Shown here one piece after another: positions 27,402-36,912 of a stretch of 64,000 nt of DNA. The DNA is from Acinetobacter lwoffii (lineage in GTDB: Bacteria > Pseudomonadota > Gammaproteobacteria > Pseudomonadales > Moraxellaceae): the NCBI RefSeq assembly GCF_002321025.1, contig NZ_DCLL01000014.1, positions 1 through 64,000 of the forward strand, read 5' to 3'. Position numbers and translations under genes: made by a program. The notes beneath the pieces were generated by a model, which was given only the letters and a program-made list of their open reading frames with translations, did no database searches and was not told the DNA's origin. The stretch's first letter is position 1. Every line of letters begins with the position of its first letter.

Positions 27402-27486
27402 TAAAGATATAAATACAAACTTTTGCTAATGATTATTTTAATAATAAGTCTAAAATGTTAACAAGCTAAGGAAGGTGATAGTCTGA

Positions 27487-30066
27487 ATGAATAATAATTG
27501 TGATGATCAAGAAATTTTTCATATTTTTAATCTGATTGGTCGCCATACTGAACTTAAGCCTATCCTCGATGTCATTAGCCAGTGGCTTGAATCGCGCATT
27601 CCAGATGCGCTTGTCACCATTATGCTCTATCAGGATGACACCCAAACTTTAAATGTTATAAGTGGCAAACAGCACTTTTCAAAAGAGTACTGTAATGCTA
27701 TTCAAGATTTGAAAATTGGGCCAAATCAAGGATCGTGTGGCGTAGCTGCTTTCTTACGTCAGTTGGTCATTAGTCCGAATTTAATGAAAGACCCAAACTG
27801 GCAGTCTTACCGTGCTTTGGTAAATGCAGAAAAATTGTCTAGCTGCTGGTCTATGCCGATTATTAATGCTTCAGATATTCTATACGGAACGTTTGCCACC
27901 TATTATCGAACACCCAAAATACCGACTGAACCTCATATTCAGCTTTTACAGCAAGCGGCAAAATTAGTTGCCCTCGCAATCGAGCTTGATCAGGAACGTC
28001 AAAAAAGACATGAGCTTAATGAAAAATACAGCTCATTTTATACCTATCATCCAGATATTATTTTTGAACTTGACCTGCAGGGACATGTGCTTAATACCAA
28101 TATTGCTTGCGAAGAAATTACAGGTTTTTCTAAAGCGCAAATTCATGGTCAGCACTATTGTGCCTTCATACCGCCCGAATTCCATGAACTTGCGAATGTT
28201 TCATTTTCAGAAGCAGCGCAAGGTAAATCTCAACATTATGAACTTCCAATTTATAATGTTGCAGGCGATATCTTATGGCTGGATCTGACCAATTTACCGA
28301 TTATTCAAAATCAGAAAGTCACCGGTATTATTGGCATTGCCCGAGATATTACTGTATCGCGTGAAAACAAGGAGTCTCTACGATTATTAAAACGGGGGGT
28401 AGAGGCCAGTCCGAATAGTCTTTTTATTACCGATGTCTCTGAAGAAAGGCTAATGGTGTATGTAAATCCGGCTTTTCTAAAGCTCACCGGTTATACAGCA
28501 GCAGAAGTATTAGGACAAAGCTGTTTTTTCTTACAGGGTCCAGATACTGATCCGGATCAGATTGCATTACTCAAGCAAGCGGTCAAAGAACAAAAAGAAA
28601 TTCAGGTGACTATAAAAAGTTACTGTAAAGATGGTAGCTGGTTCTGGAATCGTTTAACTATAGGTCCTATTTTTGACCAGACAGGAACCTGCACCCATTT
28701 TTTGGGGATTCAGGAAGATATTACCCAGCAACGTATTCACGAAGAATATATTCAGCATCAGCATACCCATGACCATTTAACCGGTTTACCGAACCAGTAT
28801 GCATTCAAACAGATTCTGGAAAATATTTTTGAAGCACAGCACGAGAGCTCACAACCTTTAGTCTTGCTGTATATAGATCTGGATGATTTTAAAAATATCA
28901 ATGACAGCTTAGGTCATCTGGTGGGTGACCAGATTCTCAAAAGTGTGGGCGAGCGGCTACAAAAATTTGTTCAAGGCAATAATGTGCTATGCCGCTTCGC
29001 TGAAGATGAATTCATTTTGCTGCTCTCTGGGACAGATGAGCACACTGAAGTCGAGGCGATCGCCGGAGAAATTCTTGATCTTCTTTCCATGCTGTTTATT
29101 GTCGATCAGTACAAAATACATTTAAGTGCCAGTATTGGTATCGTGGCAGATGACAGTTCAATTCATCATTCTTCTGAATTGATTTATCAGTCTGTTTTGG
29201 CGATGCAGGAAGCCAAAAGACAAGGTCGTAATATGTGGCAGTGGTATGAAAAAACCAGAATGCAGCCTGTCGCAGAAATAGACTATACCAATCTGCGTCT
29301 GGAACTCATGGAAGCGATCAATCAGGAAAATTTTGACCTGTTCTATCAGCCGTTGATTCATCCTGAAACTGGACTGGTAACAGGTGTAGAAGCTTTAATC
29401 CGTTGGTGCCATCCACAGCAGGGTTATATTTCCCCAGCGATTTTTATTCCACTTGCAGAAAGAACCGGGCAAATTATTAGCGTAGGTCAATGGGTATTGG
29501 AAAAGGCCTGTCTAGATATTGCGGATTGGAACAAGACGCACAATAGCCAGATCACAGTATCGGTGAATATTTCTCCTTTGCAATTCCGTAGAGCAGGCTT
29601 TTTGCAGGTGCTTGAACATGCGCTTGAACTCAGTCAATTACCGCCGGAATTACTTAAAATTGAAATTACGGAAGGCGTCATCATTAATGGTGCAGATCGA
29701 ACCATAGAAATTTTGAAAGCGGTGCGTGCTTTAGGTGTACAGGTTGCCATTGATGACTTTGGCACAGGTTATTCGAGTCTCAGTTATTTACGTCGCTTGC
29801 CGATCAATCAAATCAAGTTAGATCGTAGTTTTATTGAAGAGCTGACCCTCGATGGTCAGGATGCTGCAATTGTGCAATCGATTATTCACTTGGCACATCA
29901 ACTGGATTTGGAAGTTGTCGCAGAAGGTGTCGAAACCTTAAGTCAGGCCAGTTTGCTCTATCAACAGGGCTGTGATCTGCTACAAGGCTTCTTCTATGCA
30001 AAACCTGCGCCTTTAACTGAATTGAAGCCTGTTTATCTCGCGATGGAAAATAGTAAAATGAATTAA
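27487..30066 (+). CDS. GAF-PAS-PAS-GGDEF-EAL cyclic-di-GMP protein
   Basis: An 859-aa signalling protein: GAF (about 15-165), PAS (about 175-290), PAS/PAC (about 300-425), GGDEF (about 430-590) and EAL (about 600-850). The GGDEF motif is degenerate (AEDEF at 505-509), so cyclase activity is doubtful. The EAL domain keeps EALIRW (635), NISPLQF, EITEG, IDDFGTGYSSLSYL, IKLDRSFI and VAEGVET, so it is probably an active cyclic-di-GMP phosphodiesterase. The PAS pair resembles light- or redox-type sensors, but the ligand is unknown. No membrane segment is seen. It is isolated inside the dca region, with the 11-copy repeat upstream. Confidence 0.9.
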   Translation: MNNNCDDQEIFHIFNLIGRHTELKPILDVISQWLESRIPDALVTIMLYQDDTQTLNVISGKQHFSKEYCNAIQDLKIGPNQGSCGVAAFLRQLVISPNLMKDPNWQSYRALVNAEKLSSCWSMPIINASDILYGTFATYYRTPKIPTEPHIQLLQQAAKLVALAIELDQERQKRHELNEKYSSFYTYHPDIIFELDLQGHVLNTNIACEEITGFSKAQIHGQHYCAFIPPEFHELANVSFSEAAQGKSQHYELPIYNVAGDILWLDLTNLPIIQNQKVTGIIGIARDITVSRENKESLRLLKRGVEASPNSLFITDVSEERLMVYVNPAFLKLTGYTAAEVLGQSCFFLQGPDTDPDQIALLKQAVKEQKEIQVTIKSYCKDGSWFWNRLTIGPIFDQTGTCTHFLGIQEDITQQRIHEEYIQHQHTHDHLTGLPNQYAFKQILENIFEAQHESSQPLVLLYIDLDDFKNINDSLGHLVGDQILKSVGERLQKFVQGNNVLCRFAEDEFILLLSGTDEHTEVEAIAGEILDLLSMLFIVDQYKIHLSASIGIVADDSSIHHSSELIYQSVLAMQEAKRQGRNMWQWYEKTRMQPVAEIDYTNLRLELMEAINQENFDLFYQPLIHPETGLVTGVEALIRWCHPQQGYISPAIFIPLAERTGQIISVGQWVLEKACLDIADWNKTHNSQITVSVNISPLQFRRAGFLQVLEHALELSQLPPELLKIEITEGVIINGADRTIEILKAVRALGVQVAIDDFGTGYSSLSYLRRLPINQIKLDRSFIEELTLDGQDAAIVQSIIHLAHQLDLEVVAEGVETLSQASLLYQQGCDLLQGFFYAKPAPLTELKPVYLAMENSKMN

Positions 30067-30241
30067 CTCTAGAAAGTTAAGGTATCTCAATATTTTTAAC
30101 GGCTCTTCAGATAGAAAGGCAATGGCAAACAGACCTCAAAAATTTTCCTATTTTATCAGCGTATCATCTTTAGAATTTGCACTTGGTACAGAAAGCGGGA
30201 TAAAAAATAAGCTTTTTAACCCCAAAGGTTTTTAACAGTAT

Positions 30242-31441
30242 CTAAGGCTCAGGCTGAATATTGGCTAAATTTCTTTCTTGGTTTAAATCATAATAGTTAA
30301 TCACAAAGATCAACACGGCAAAAATAAAACCTAAAATGACACAGGCAGACCAGCCATAGCTTTTCCATAAATGCAGCGATAAAAATGCCCCCAGACCGGC
30401 TCCCGAAAAATAACAGGTCATATAGATGGCATTAATCCGTGAGCGAGCCTGCATTGAAATTCGATAGACCAGATTCTGGTTCAGGACATGCAAGCAGGAA
30501 ATTCCGAAATAAGCCAGAATCAAGCCCAGGATATAAATCCATAAATAATTCTGGGCAAAGAATAAGGGAATCCAGGCCAGAATCAGTCCGCATGTGGCCA
30601 GATGCGCAATCCATTTTTCCCGATGCCTGCCAATCATTTTACCGGTCCATTGAGAGGACCAGATGCCGACCACCCCCACAATACCCATGAGACCAATCTG
30701 GAAATCATTAAAATGATACGGTGCTTCAGCCAGAATAAAAGTCATGGTAGTAAAGATAATACTCAGCATGCCAAAACCCAAACCTCCGATCATACTACGC
30801 CGGATCAGCATGGGTTCTGTTCGGGCAAAGGTAAATAGTGAGCGATAAATTTGCAATATATTCATCTGCAACTGGCTCTTGGCACTCGGCAACTGGAACC
30901 ACATGGCCAGACTCAGCAGAAGAATTGCACAACCACTAAATAGGTATACCGCATGCCAGGACCATAAAGTAGAAATCAGTCCGGCCACGGTACGGGCAAA
31001 CAGAATACCAACCAGAACACCACTCATGAGCAGGCCAACAACTTCGGCACTTTTATCTCGTTGCGACAGGCTGGCGGCAAAAGGAATCAGAATCTGGGTG
31101 GTAATCGAACAGAAGGAAGCAAGGAGGGTAAAGCCGTATAACATATGCAGATTAGTACTGGCTGAAAGCCCAATAAGCGCCAGTCCGGTACAGAACATCA
31201 AACTGCAAATGTACAGCCGTTTTTCAAACAAATCCCCCAAGGGGACAAATAAAAATAACCCGGTGGCATAGCCAATTTGGGTCAATACTACAGTCCAGCC
31301 AGACTGAGCTACACTGATCTGCAGATCCTCTGCAATAGAATAAATCAAGGGCTGGTTAAAATAGTTACAACCTGCGCAGAGTGCGCAGGTCATTGCCATC
31401 ATGAACATGAAACGGCGTGAAATTTGCCCTTGGGCTGACAT
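30242..31441 (-). CDS. MFS transporter, DHA1-like
   Basis: A 399-aa, 12-helix major facilitator unlike the AAHS paralogues. The first-helix region reads CAGCNYFNQPLIYSIAEDL and the loop FVPLGDLFEKR replaces the usual DRxGR motif. Such proteins are often proton-driven efflux carriers. It starts 17 nt after dcaP behind AGGAGA and is probably co-transcribed with dcaK-like and dcaP. It may export an intermediate or take part in uptake; substrate unknown. Confidence 0.8.
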   Translation of the reverse strand: MSAQGQISRRFMFMMAMTCALCAGCNYFNQPLIYSIAEDLQISVAQSGWTVVLTQIGYATGLFLFVPLGDLFEKRLYICSLMFCTGLALIGLSASTNLHMLYGFTLLASFCSITTQILIPFAASLSQRDKSAEVVGLLMSGVLVGILFARTVAGLISTLWSWHAVYLFSGCAILLLSLAMWFQLPSAKSQLQMNILQIYRSLFTFARTEPMLIRRSMIGGLGFGMLSIIFTTMTFILAEAPYHFNDFQIGLMGIVGVVGIWSSQWTGKMIGRHREKWIAHLATCGLILAWIPLFFAQNYLWIYILGLILAYFGISCLHVLNQNLVYRISMQARSRINAIYMTCYFSGAGLGAFLSLHLWKSYGWSACVILGFIFAVLIFVINYYDLNQERNLANIQPEP

Positions 31442-31458
31442 CCTTGTCTCCTGAGGCT

Positions 31459-32724
31459 TTAAAAACTATAGTTGGCAGAGAGGTTGATACGCGAAATATC
31501 TGCTTCCTTATTGTCAAAGGTTTCACGCTTGCCATGATGATATTCTGCACCCAAATTAATCTTTGGAACAGGAGAATAGATCACGTTAGCCACATAGTCG
31601 GTTAAGCGCTTATTGGTTTCCGGATTGGCTTTGGCATAATCGCTAGAATCATCAAAATCAACAACGCTGGCATTAATACTACTACGTAGTTTCGGCGTAA
31701 ATTTATGCGTGAAGCCAATATTTATACTATTGAACTCATTGAGCAAAAGTTCATTATTGATTGGATCGACTGAATAATCGCCACCCCAGGCAGCACCATC
31801 GGTTGTTGAACCTTGAGTCAAGAAAGCGGCAATACGCTGATCACCGACCATATGGAAATAGTTACCTTGAATCGAGTTTTGATCATCTAAACGGTAACGT
31901 CCACCAACGCCCACACCCCAGCCAACTTTCTCGATATCACCTGTCGCAATCTGCGCCTGCTTTTGATTGACAAAGCCTTGAGCTAATAAATGAAGAGGGC
32001 CTGATTGATGAACATATTTAGTGGTTAAAGCAGGCAAAGCAGAAGAACGATCGCCACCGGCCATATATTCCAGACCGACATTCCAGGTATTTTCCGGATC
32101 AAGTTTGAAAGCATAGCTCACCTGAGGTGTACGTAAGACTGATCCTCCCAGGAACAAGCTGTAGTCGACAGCTTCAGTGCTAATTTCTGGTGTAGACATC
32201 AATGACCAGGCCTGACCAAATGTCCAGTTATAGTATTTTAAATGTGCATGACGGATACGTAATCCACCATCGCCTTTACCATTGTTGGTCCAGAAGTCGG
32301 CTTCTAAACGAGCAGAAACATTCGGATTGCCTCCTAGATCTTTGGCCAGGAAACCAATTCGGCTGGCAGCCGCAGTAAAATCGGAACGTACAGAATCCGG
32401 TTCAGTAAAAGGTACTTTATTAATCTGGTTAATGGTACGGCCACGGGCTTCAGTAGTACTTTTGAAATCGACTGCACCATCAAAGCGGATCAAACCATAA
32501 ACATCGACATTATCTACCATTGAACTCAGCGTTTTAGAGTCTTGCGCTTTGGCTTGTTCCTGCTGGTTTTTTAATGCAAGTTGCGCGGCTTTTTGTTGTT
32601 CTAGTTCTGCCTGGATTTGCTTTAACTGTGACTCAAGAAATTGCATACGGTCTTCAGAGGCTTCTGCTGAAAATGCCTGTGCTGAAGCAATACCACATAA
32701 TGTCGCTAAAACTAATTTTTTCAT
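31459..32724 (-). CDS. dcaP: Outer-membrane porin DcaP
   Basis: A 421-aa outer-membrane channel. A signal peptide (cleavage after AFSA, about residue 20) is followed by a Gln-rich coiled coil (about 25-70, FLESQLKQIQAELEQQ) and then a 16-strand-type barrel ending NLSANYSF. The coiled coil plus barrel is the DcaP architecture. DcaP forms trimers and favours negatively charged substrates including dicarboxylates. Position between an AAHS symporter and a second MFS, facing dcaE, supports the name. Confidence 0.92.
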   Translation of the reverse strand: MKKLVLATLCGIASAQAFSAEASEDRMQFLESQLKQIQAELEQQKAAQLALKNQQEQAKAQDSKTLSSMVDNVDVYGLIRFDGAVDFKSTTEARGRTINQINKVPFTEPDSVRSDFTAAASRIGFLAKDLGGNPNVSARLEADFWTNNGKGDGGLRIRHAHLKYYNWTFGQAWSLMSTPEISTEAVDYSLFLGGSVLRTPQVSYAFKLDPENTWNVGLEYMAGGDRSSALPALTTKYVHQSGPLHLLAQGFVNQKQAQIATGDIEKVGWGVGVGGRYRLDDQNSIQGNYFHMVGDQRIAAFLTQGSTTDGAAWGGDYSVDPINNELLLNEFNSINIGFTHKFTPKLRSSINASVVDFDDSSDYAKANPETNKRLTDYVANVIYSPVPKINLGAEYHHGKRETFDNKEADISRINLSANYSF

Positions 32725-32802
32725 TTCTTAATCCCTAAAGAAATTTTTAATCCTGAATGAAAGGAGACCTTTCTATACGTATGGTCAATATTTGGAGAAA
32801 GA

Positions 32803-32829
32803 GGAAGGCAGCGATTTGACCTGCCTTCC
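32803..32829 (-). terminator. Hairpin between dcaK-like gene and dcaP
   Basis: Stem GGAAGGCAG / CTGCCTTCC with a 9-nt loop just past the dcaK-like stop. No clean T-run follows on the minus strand (TCTTTCTCC), so it may cause partial termination or mRNA processing inside the operon. Confidence 0.5.
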
Positions 32830-32839
32830 GAAGTGGGGT

Positions 32840-34138
32840 TTATTCTGCTTTTTGCGGATCGTATAAACGGTCTTTAATAAACAGGGCAGGAATCAAACCG
32901 CATAGGAAGTATGCTGCACCCATTACCAACAGACCTGTACCAATCGAACCATGCATCGCAAGATAACCAATCGTAATTGGAGCGAAGATTGCACCGATAC
33001 GACCAATATTGAATGCACCACCCACCGCTGTACCACGAACACCAGTCGGGAAACTTTCGGTTAGATAGGTTGCATTGATGGCATATGGAATACCGTACAG
33101 GAAGCCGAAGATTAGCATCAGTACGCCAATGTTATCGGCATTATGCATATACACCACGACAGGGATAAATAGCGCTGTTCCCATGGTGCCGAAAGCAAAC
33201 ACAATGCGGCGACCAATTTTATCAGCAACATAACCTGCAATGATTTTGGCAAAAATCATGGTGATGAATGTACCCACCATATACAGTGCCATTTCTTTAA
33301 ACTTAATGCCTAATTCAGCTTCAAGATAACTTGGCAACCAGTTACTTACACCGAAGTAACCAAATAGCAAGAAACCGGAGCTGAAAGACCACAAGATGAA
33401 CATCTTGCCATGGGTTTTATCTTTAAGAATGGTGATGTATGGATTACCTTTTTTGGTATCGTTATCCACAATCTGACCAGTTCTTTTCATTTCACGTACA
33501 CGCTTCCATGATTCCGGCTCTGGCACCATAAAATGCATCAGAATACCCAAGGCTAATGGCGCAATCGTGATCCAGTACAGCATACGCCAGCCGAATTCAG
33601 GAATGATCCAGCCTGAAAGCATAGTGATGACCAAAGAACCCAAGGTAAAACCGGTCATTAATGTTGCCAATACCGTAGTACGATATTTGGTCGGTACGTA
33701 TTCCGACATGAGGGTATTACAGGCAATATATAAACAGCCTAAACCCAAGCAGGACAGGGTACGTAAAATTGCGAACTCAGTATAAGACTGGGCAAAGCCT
33801 GAATAGGCAGACAAGATCGAGAAGGCAATGGTTGCTAATACGATGACTCGCACGCGACCAAACTTGTCACAGGCCCATCCACCGACAAAGCCACCAATTC
33901 CCATACCTAGAAGGGAATAACTTCCTAAAGCACCGGCCTGTACAGAAGTCAGTCCCCATTCAGCTTTCAGACTGGTCAGACTGAAAGCCAAAATGCCAAT
34001 ATCTGCACCGTCACAGAGTAAAATTAGAAAAGCAAAGACAAAGGCTGTCATCCACAGGCGTTTTGGTGCCTGTTTAATGGTGTCCTCGGAGGAGACAGGT
34101 GTTTTATTGTCTCCAGTTACGATGGTATCGCTTGTCAT
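32840..34138 (-). CDS. dcaK: AAHS-family MFS symporter, second DcaK paralogue
   Basis: A 432-aa, 12-helix transporter very similar to the one at 24557 and ending with the same DRLYDPQKAE-type tail. LLCDGADIGILAFSLTSL and GGWACDKFGRVRVI mark the AAHS family. It is first in a minus-strand unit with dcaP and a second MFS, so outer- and inner-membrane uptake are encoded together. It is divergent from dcaEHF across a region with two shared operators. GAGGAT precedes the ATG. Which paralogue matches ADP1 DcaK is uncertain. Confidence 0.85.
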   Translation of the reverse strand: MTSDTIVTGDNKTPVSSEDTIKQAPKRLWMTAFVFAFLILLCDGADIGILAFSLTSLKAEWGLTSVQAGALGSYSLLGMGIGGFVGGWACDKFGRVRVIVLATIAFSILSAYSGFAQSYTEFAILRTLSCLGLGCLYIACNTLMSEYVPTKYRTTVLATLMTGFTLGSLVITMLSGWIIPEFGWRMLYWITIAPLALGILMHFMVPEPESWKRVREMKRTGQIVDNDTKKGNPYITILKDKTHGKMFILWSFSSGFLLFGYFGVSNWLPSYLEAELGIKFKEMALYMVGTFITMIFAKIIAGYVADKIGRRIVFAFGTMGTALFIPVVVYMHNADNIGVLMLIFGFLYGIPYAINATYLTESFPTGVRGTAVGGAFNIGRIGAIFAPITIGYLAMHGSIGTGLLVMGAAYFLCGLIPALFIKDRLYDPQKAE

Positions 34139-34411
34139 TCTTATATCCTCTATAAATTAAAAGTAGCATTTCCTCTGCTACCGCTAAATCCATTTTCCTT
34201 CCTCTCGGAAAAGTGTTTTTCCTGATTAAAGTGTCTGCTCCTGTTTTGGTTTAGCCACGTCAACAATCAGGTTAAATCTGATTTTTCAGCCCTATACTGG
34301 GTTAAAAATCACTGAACGACGAAGTATCTTTATTACGTAAATTAATTTTTAGTTTCGTTATAAGGCTAATAATTACTTAAATGAATAGCCAAAATTTACT
34401 TTAAATAATTA

Positions 34412-34428
34412 ATTCCGTATTGCGAAAT
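34412..34428. promoter_or_regulatory. Shared 17-bp operator, dcaK-P / dcaE gap
   Basis: ATTCCGTATTGCGAAAT, about 270 bp from the minus-strand transporter start and 160 bp from dcaE. Confidence 0.7.
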
Positions 34429-34559
34429 CAATTAATCATAAAATAACCAACTGAACAAGAGTTTTTACTCTATTTTTAGTAAAAAATAACTTTTTTGAAT
34501 TTTTGAGTTAAAAATTCTTGATTTATAGACTTAGAAACCGTAGTTTTATATAAAATAAA

Positions 34560-34576
34560 ATTTCGCTATACAAAAT
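34560..34576 (+). promoter_or_regulatory. Shared 17-bp operator, dcaE site
   Basis: ATTTCGCTATACAAAAT ends 14 nt before the dcaE ATG, a downstream position like that at ETF-QO. Confidence 0.65.
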
Positions 34577-34590
34577 AAATGGAGATTTTA

Positions 34591-35364
34591 ATGGAACAGG
34601 TGGTTCAAGTAGAGCAAATCTCAGCACATGTGGCGATGGTCAAGATCCATCGACCAGAAGCAAAAAATGCTTTGAATACAGAAGTGCGCCAGAAACTGGC
34701 TGCAGCTTTTCTACAACTCAATGATGACGAAAATATTCGGGCCATTATTCTTACGGGCGGTGAAACAGATTTTGCAGCAGGGGCCGATCTAAAGGAATTA
34801 GCTACCGCTGAAACCATCCAGATGATGCAACGTCGTACTGAACGTTACTGGCAAGCGATTGCGCAGTGTTCAAAACCGGTGATTGCAGCTGTAAATGGAT
34901 ATGCACTGGGGGGTGGATGTGAACTGGCGATGCATGCAGACATTATCATTGCTGGAAAAAGTGCCCAGTTCGGTCAACCTGAAGTGAAAGTTGGCGTGAT
35001 GCCGGGTGCAGGTGGGACTCAACGTTTATTCCGTGCAGTAGGCAAATTCCATGCCATGCGTATCATCATGACCGGTTGTCTGGTACCTGCACCGGAAGCT
35101 TATCAAATTGGTCTGGTGTCCCAGGTGACTGAAGACAGTGAAACCCTTGCTACAGCAATCAAGATGGCAGAAGGGTTGGCAAAAATGCCGCCAATTGCCT
35201 TGGAGCAAATAAAGGAAGTGGCTTTATTGGCCGAAGATGTGCCGCTCAATGCCGGACTTACTCTGGAACGTAAGTCTTTCCAGATGCTGTTTTCTTCAGA
35301 AGATCAAAAAGAAGGTATGCAGGCCTTTATCGAAAAACGTAAACCGAATTATCAGGGACGATAG
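34591..35364 (+). CDS. dcaE: Enoyl-CoA hydratase, dicarboxylate pathway
   Basis: Hydrates the 2-enoyl-CoA made by DcaA. The 257-aa crotonase has the oxyanion-hole segments AAGADLKEL and GYALGGGCELAMHADI, and both catalytic glutamates in FGQPEVKVGVMPGAGGTQRL. ATG 34591 follows GGAG; the ATG at 34579 lies ahead of that ribosome site. It is two bases from dcaH, so the two are one operon with dcaF. It also resembles PaaF; dca is preferred from the neighbouring porin and transporter. Confidence 0.87.
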   Translation: MEQVVQVEQISAHVAMVKIHRPEAKNALNTEVRQKLAAAFLQLNDDENIRAIILTGGETDFAAGADLKELATAETIQMMQRRTERYWQAIAQCSKPVIAAVNGYALGGGCELAMHADIIIAGKSAQFGQPEVKVGVMPGAGGTQRLFRAVGKFHAMRIIMTGCLVPAPEAYQIGLVSQVTEDSETLATAIKMAEGLAKMPPIALEQIKEVALLAEDVPLNAGLTLERKSFQMLFSSEDQKEGMQAFIEKRKPNYQGR

Positions 35365-35366
35365 GC

Positions 35367-36887
35367 ATGAGCATTCAAATTCAGAAAATCGGAATTATTG
35401 GCGTAGGCACGATGGGTGCAGGTATTGCCCAGATTGCGATTCAGTCTGGTCATGACGTGATACTGTTTGATGCCAAAGAAGGGGCAGCTGAAGAGGCACA
35501 GGACAAACTGGCCAAAACATTAAATACCTTGGCAGATAAAGGTAAATTCAGCCACGAAAAAGCAGCTGAAGATATTGCCCATTTATCAATCGCACAGCAA
35601 TTAGAAGATTTGAAAGATTGTGATCTGATTGTTGAGGCGATTATTGAGAATCTGGAAATCAAACAAAAGCTGATGCAGCAACTAGAAGACATTGTTAAAC
35701 CGGAAGCCATTTTGGCATCGAATACCTCTTCATTATCGATCAGTGCCATTGCTGCCAATTGTAGTCAGCCGGAACGTGTGGCCGGCTATCATTTCTTTAA
35801 TCCGGTACCACTGATGAAAGTGGTCGAAGTAATTGAAGGCTTTAATACCCGCGCTGATATTGTGCAAGCCTTGACTCAATTATCTACCAAGATGGGTCAT
35901 CGCCCGGTCAAAGCCAAAGATACCCCAGGATTTATTATTAACCATGCCGGCCGTGCCTTTGGTAGCGAAGCCTATGCCATTCTGAATGAAAATGTCACGC
36001 CATTTTATGAGATTGACCGGATTTACCGCGATGGGATCGGTTTTAAAATGGGACCTTTTGAGCTAGGTGATCTGACCGGTATGGATGTATCGCATCCGGT
36101 GAGTGAATCGATTTATCACCAGTATTATGAAGAAGCACGTTACCGTCCAAGTGTGATTACCCGTCAGCGCTTTATTGCCAAACAGCTCGGTCGTAAAACC
36201 GGTAAAGGCTTCTATGATTACACTTCAGGTAGCAAAGTAGGGGATGTGGCTCCAACACTGGTTGAAAAACTCGATCAATATCCATCAGTCTGGCTAGGCA
36301 CAGAATATAACGAAGACCGTCAGGCACTTGAGCAATATCTGCAACAGTTCAACATTCAGATTGAGCAAACTGAGACACCTTCAGCAGAGGCTTTAATCCT
36401 GATTGCCACTTATGGTGAAGATGCAACATCGGCTGCTGTCCGTTATCAGCTGGCACCTCAGCAAGTGGTGTGTATCGACCTACTGTATGGGCTGAATAAA
36501 CACCGCACCTTAATGCCAACTTTTGTGACCAAGCCTGAACTGACCCAAGCGGCTCAATCGATTTTCAATCTGGATGGTGTGACTGCGAGTGTAATTCAGG
36601 AAAGCGTTGGCTTTGTGGCTCAACGTGCTTTGGCAATGATTGTGAATCTCGGCTGTGATATTGCCCAGCAAGGCGTCGCGACAGTTGAAGACATCAATGT
36701 TGCGGTAAAACTAGGCCTCGGTTATCCGCATGGCCCAATTGAATGGGGCGATGTGCTGGGTGCTGAAAAAATTCTGAAAATTCTGGATCGCATGACTGCG
36801 ATTACCCGTGACCAGCGTTATCGTCCAAGTCCTTGGTTGCGTCGCCGCGTTCAGCTTGGTCTACCTCTTGTTCATACAACACATTAA
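35367..36887 (+). CDS. dcaH: 3-hydroxyacyl-CoA dehydrogenase, dicarboxylate pathway
   Basis: NAD-dependent oxidation of 3-hydroxydicarboxylyl-CoA. The 506-aa length and two C-terminal 3HCDH domains (about 190-285 and 410-500) fit the PaaH/DcaH subgroup, not the shorter fatty-acid type. IGIIGVGTMGAGIAQIA binds NAD; ASNTSSLSISAIA and GYHFFNPVPLMKVVEVI contain the catalytic Ser/His/Asn region. It lies between dcaE and dcaF with minimal spacing. Confidence 0.9.
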   Translation: MSIQIQKIGIIGVGTMGAGIAQIAIQSGHDVILFDAKEGAAEEAQDKLAKTLNTLADKGKFSHEKAAEDIAHLSIAQQLEDLKDCDLIVEAIIENLEIKQKLMQQLEDIVKPEAILASNTSSLSISAIAANCSQPERVAGYHFFNPVPLMKVVEVIEGFNTRADIVQALTQLSTKMGHRPVKAKDTPGFIINHAGRAFGSEAYAILNENVTPFYEIDRIYRDGIGFKMGPFELGDLTGMDVSHPVSESIYHQYYEEARYRPSVITRQRFIAKQLGRKTGKGFYDYTSGSKVGDVAPTLVEKLDQYPSVWLGTEYNEDRQALEQYLQQFNIQIEQTETPSAEALILIATYGEDATSAAVRYQLAPQQVVCIDLLYGLNKHRTLMPTFVTKPELTQAAQSIFNLDGVTASVIQESVGFVAQRALAMIVNLGCDIAQQGVATVEDINVAVKLGLGYPHGPIEWGDVLGAEKILKILDRMTAITRDQRYRPSPWLRRRVQLGLPLVHTTH

Positions 36888-36912
36888 TTAGAAAGTTAAA
36901 GGAATAACACTC

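Noticed and set aside
34350..34366. Possible tenth operator (GTTTCGTTATAAGGCT-like)
   Set aside because: Only the left half matches; the right half lacks GAAA.
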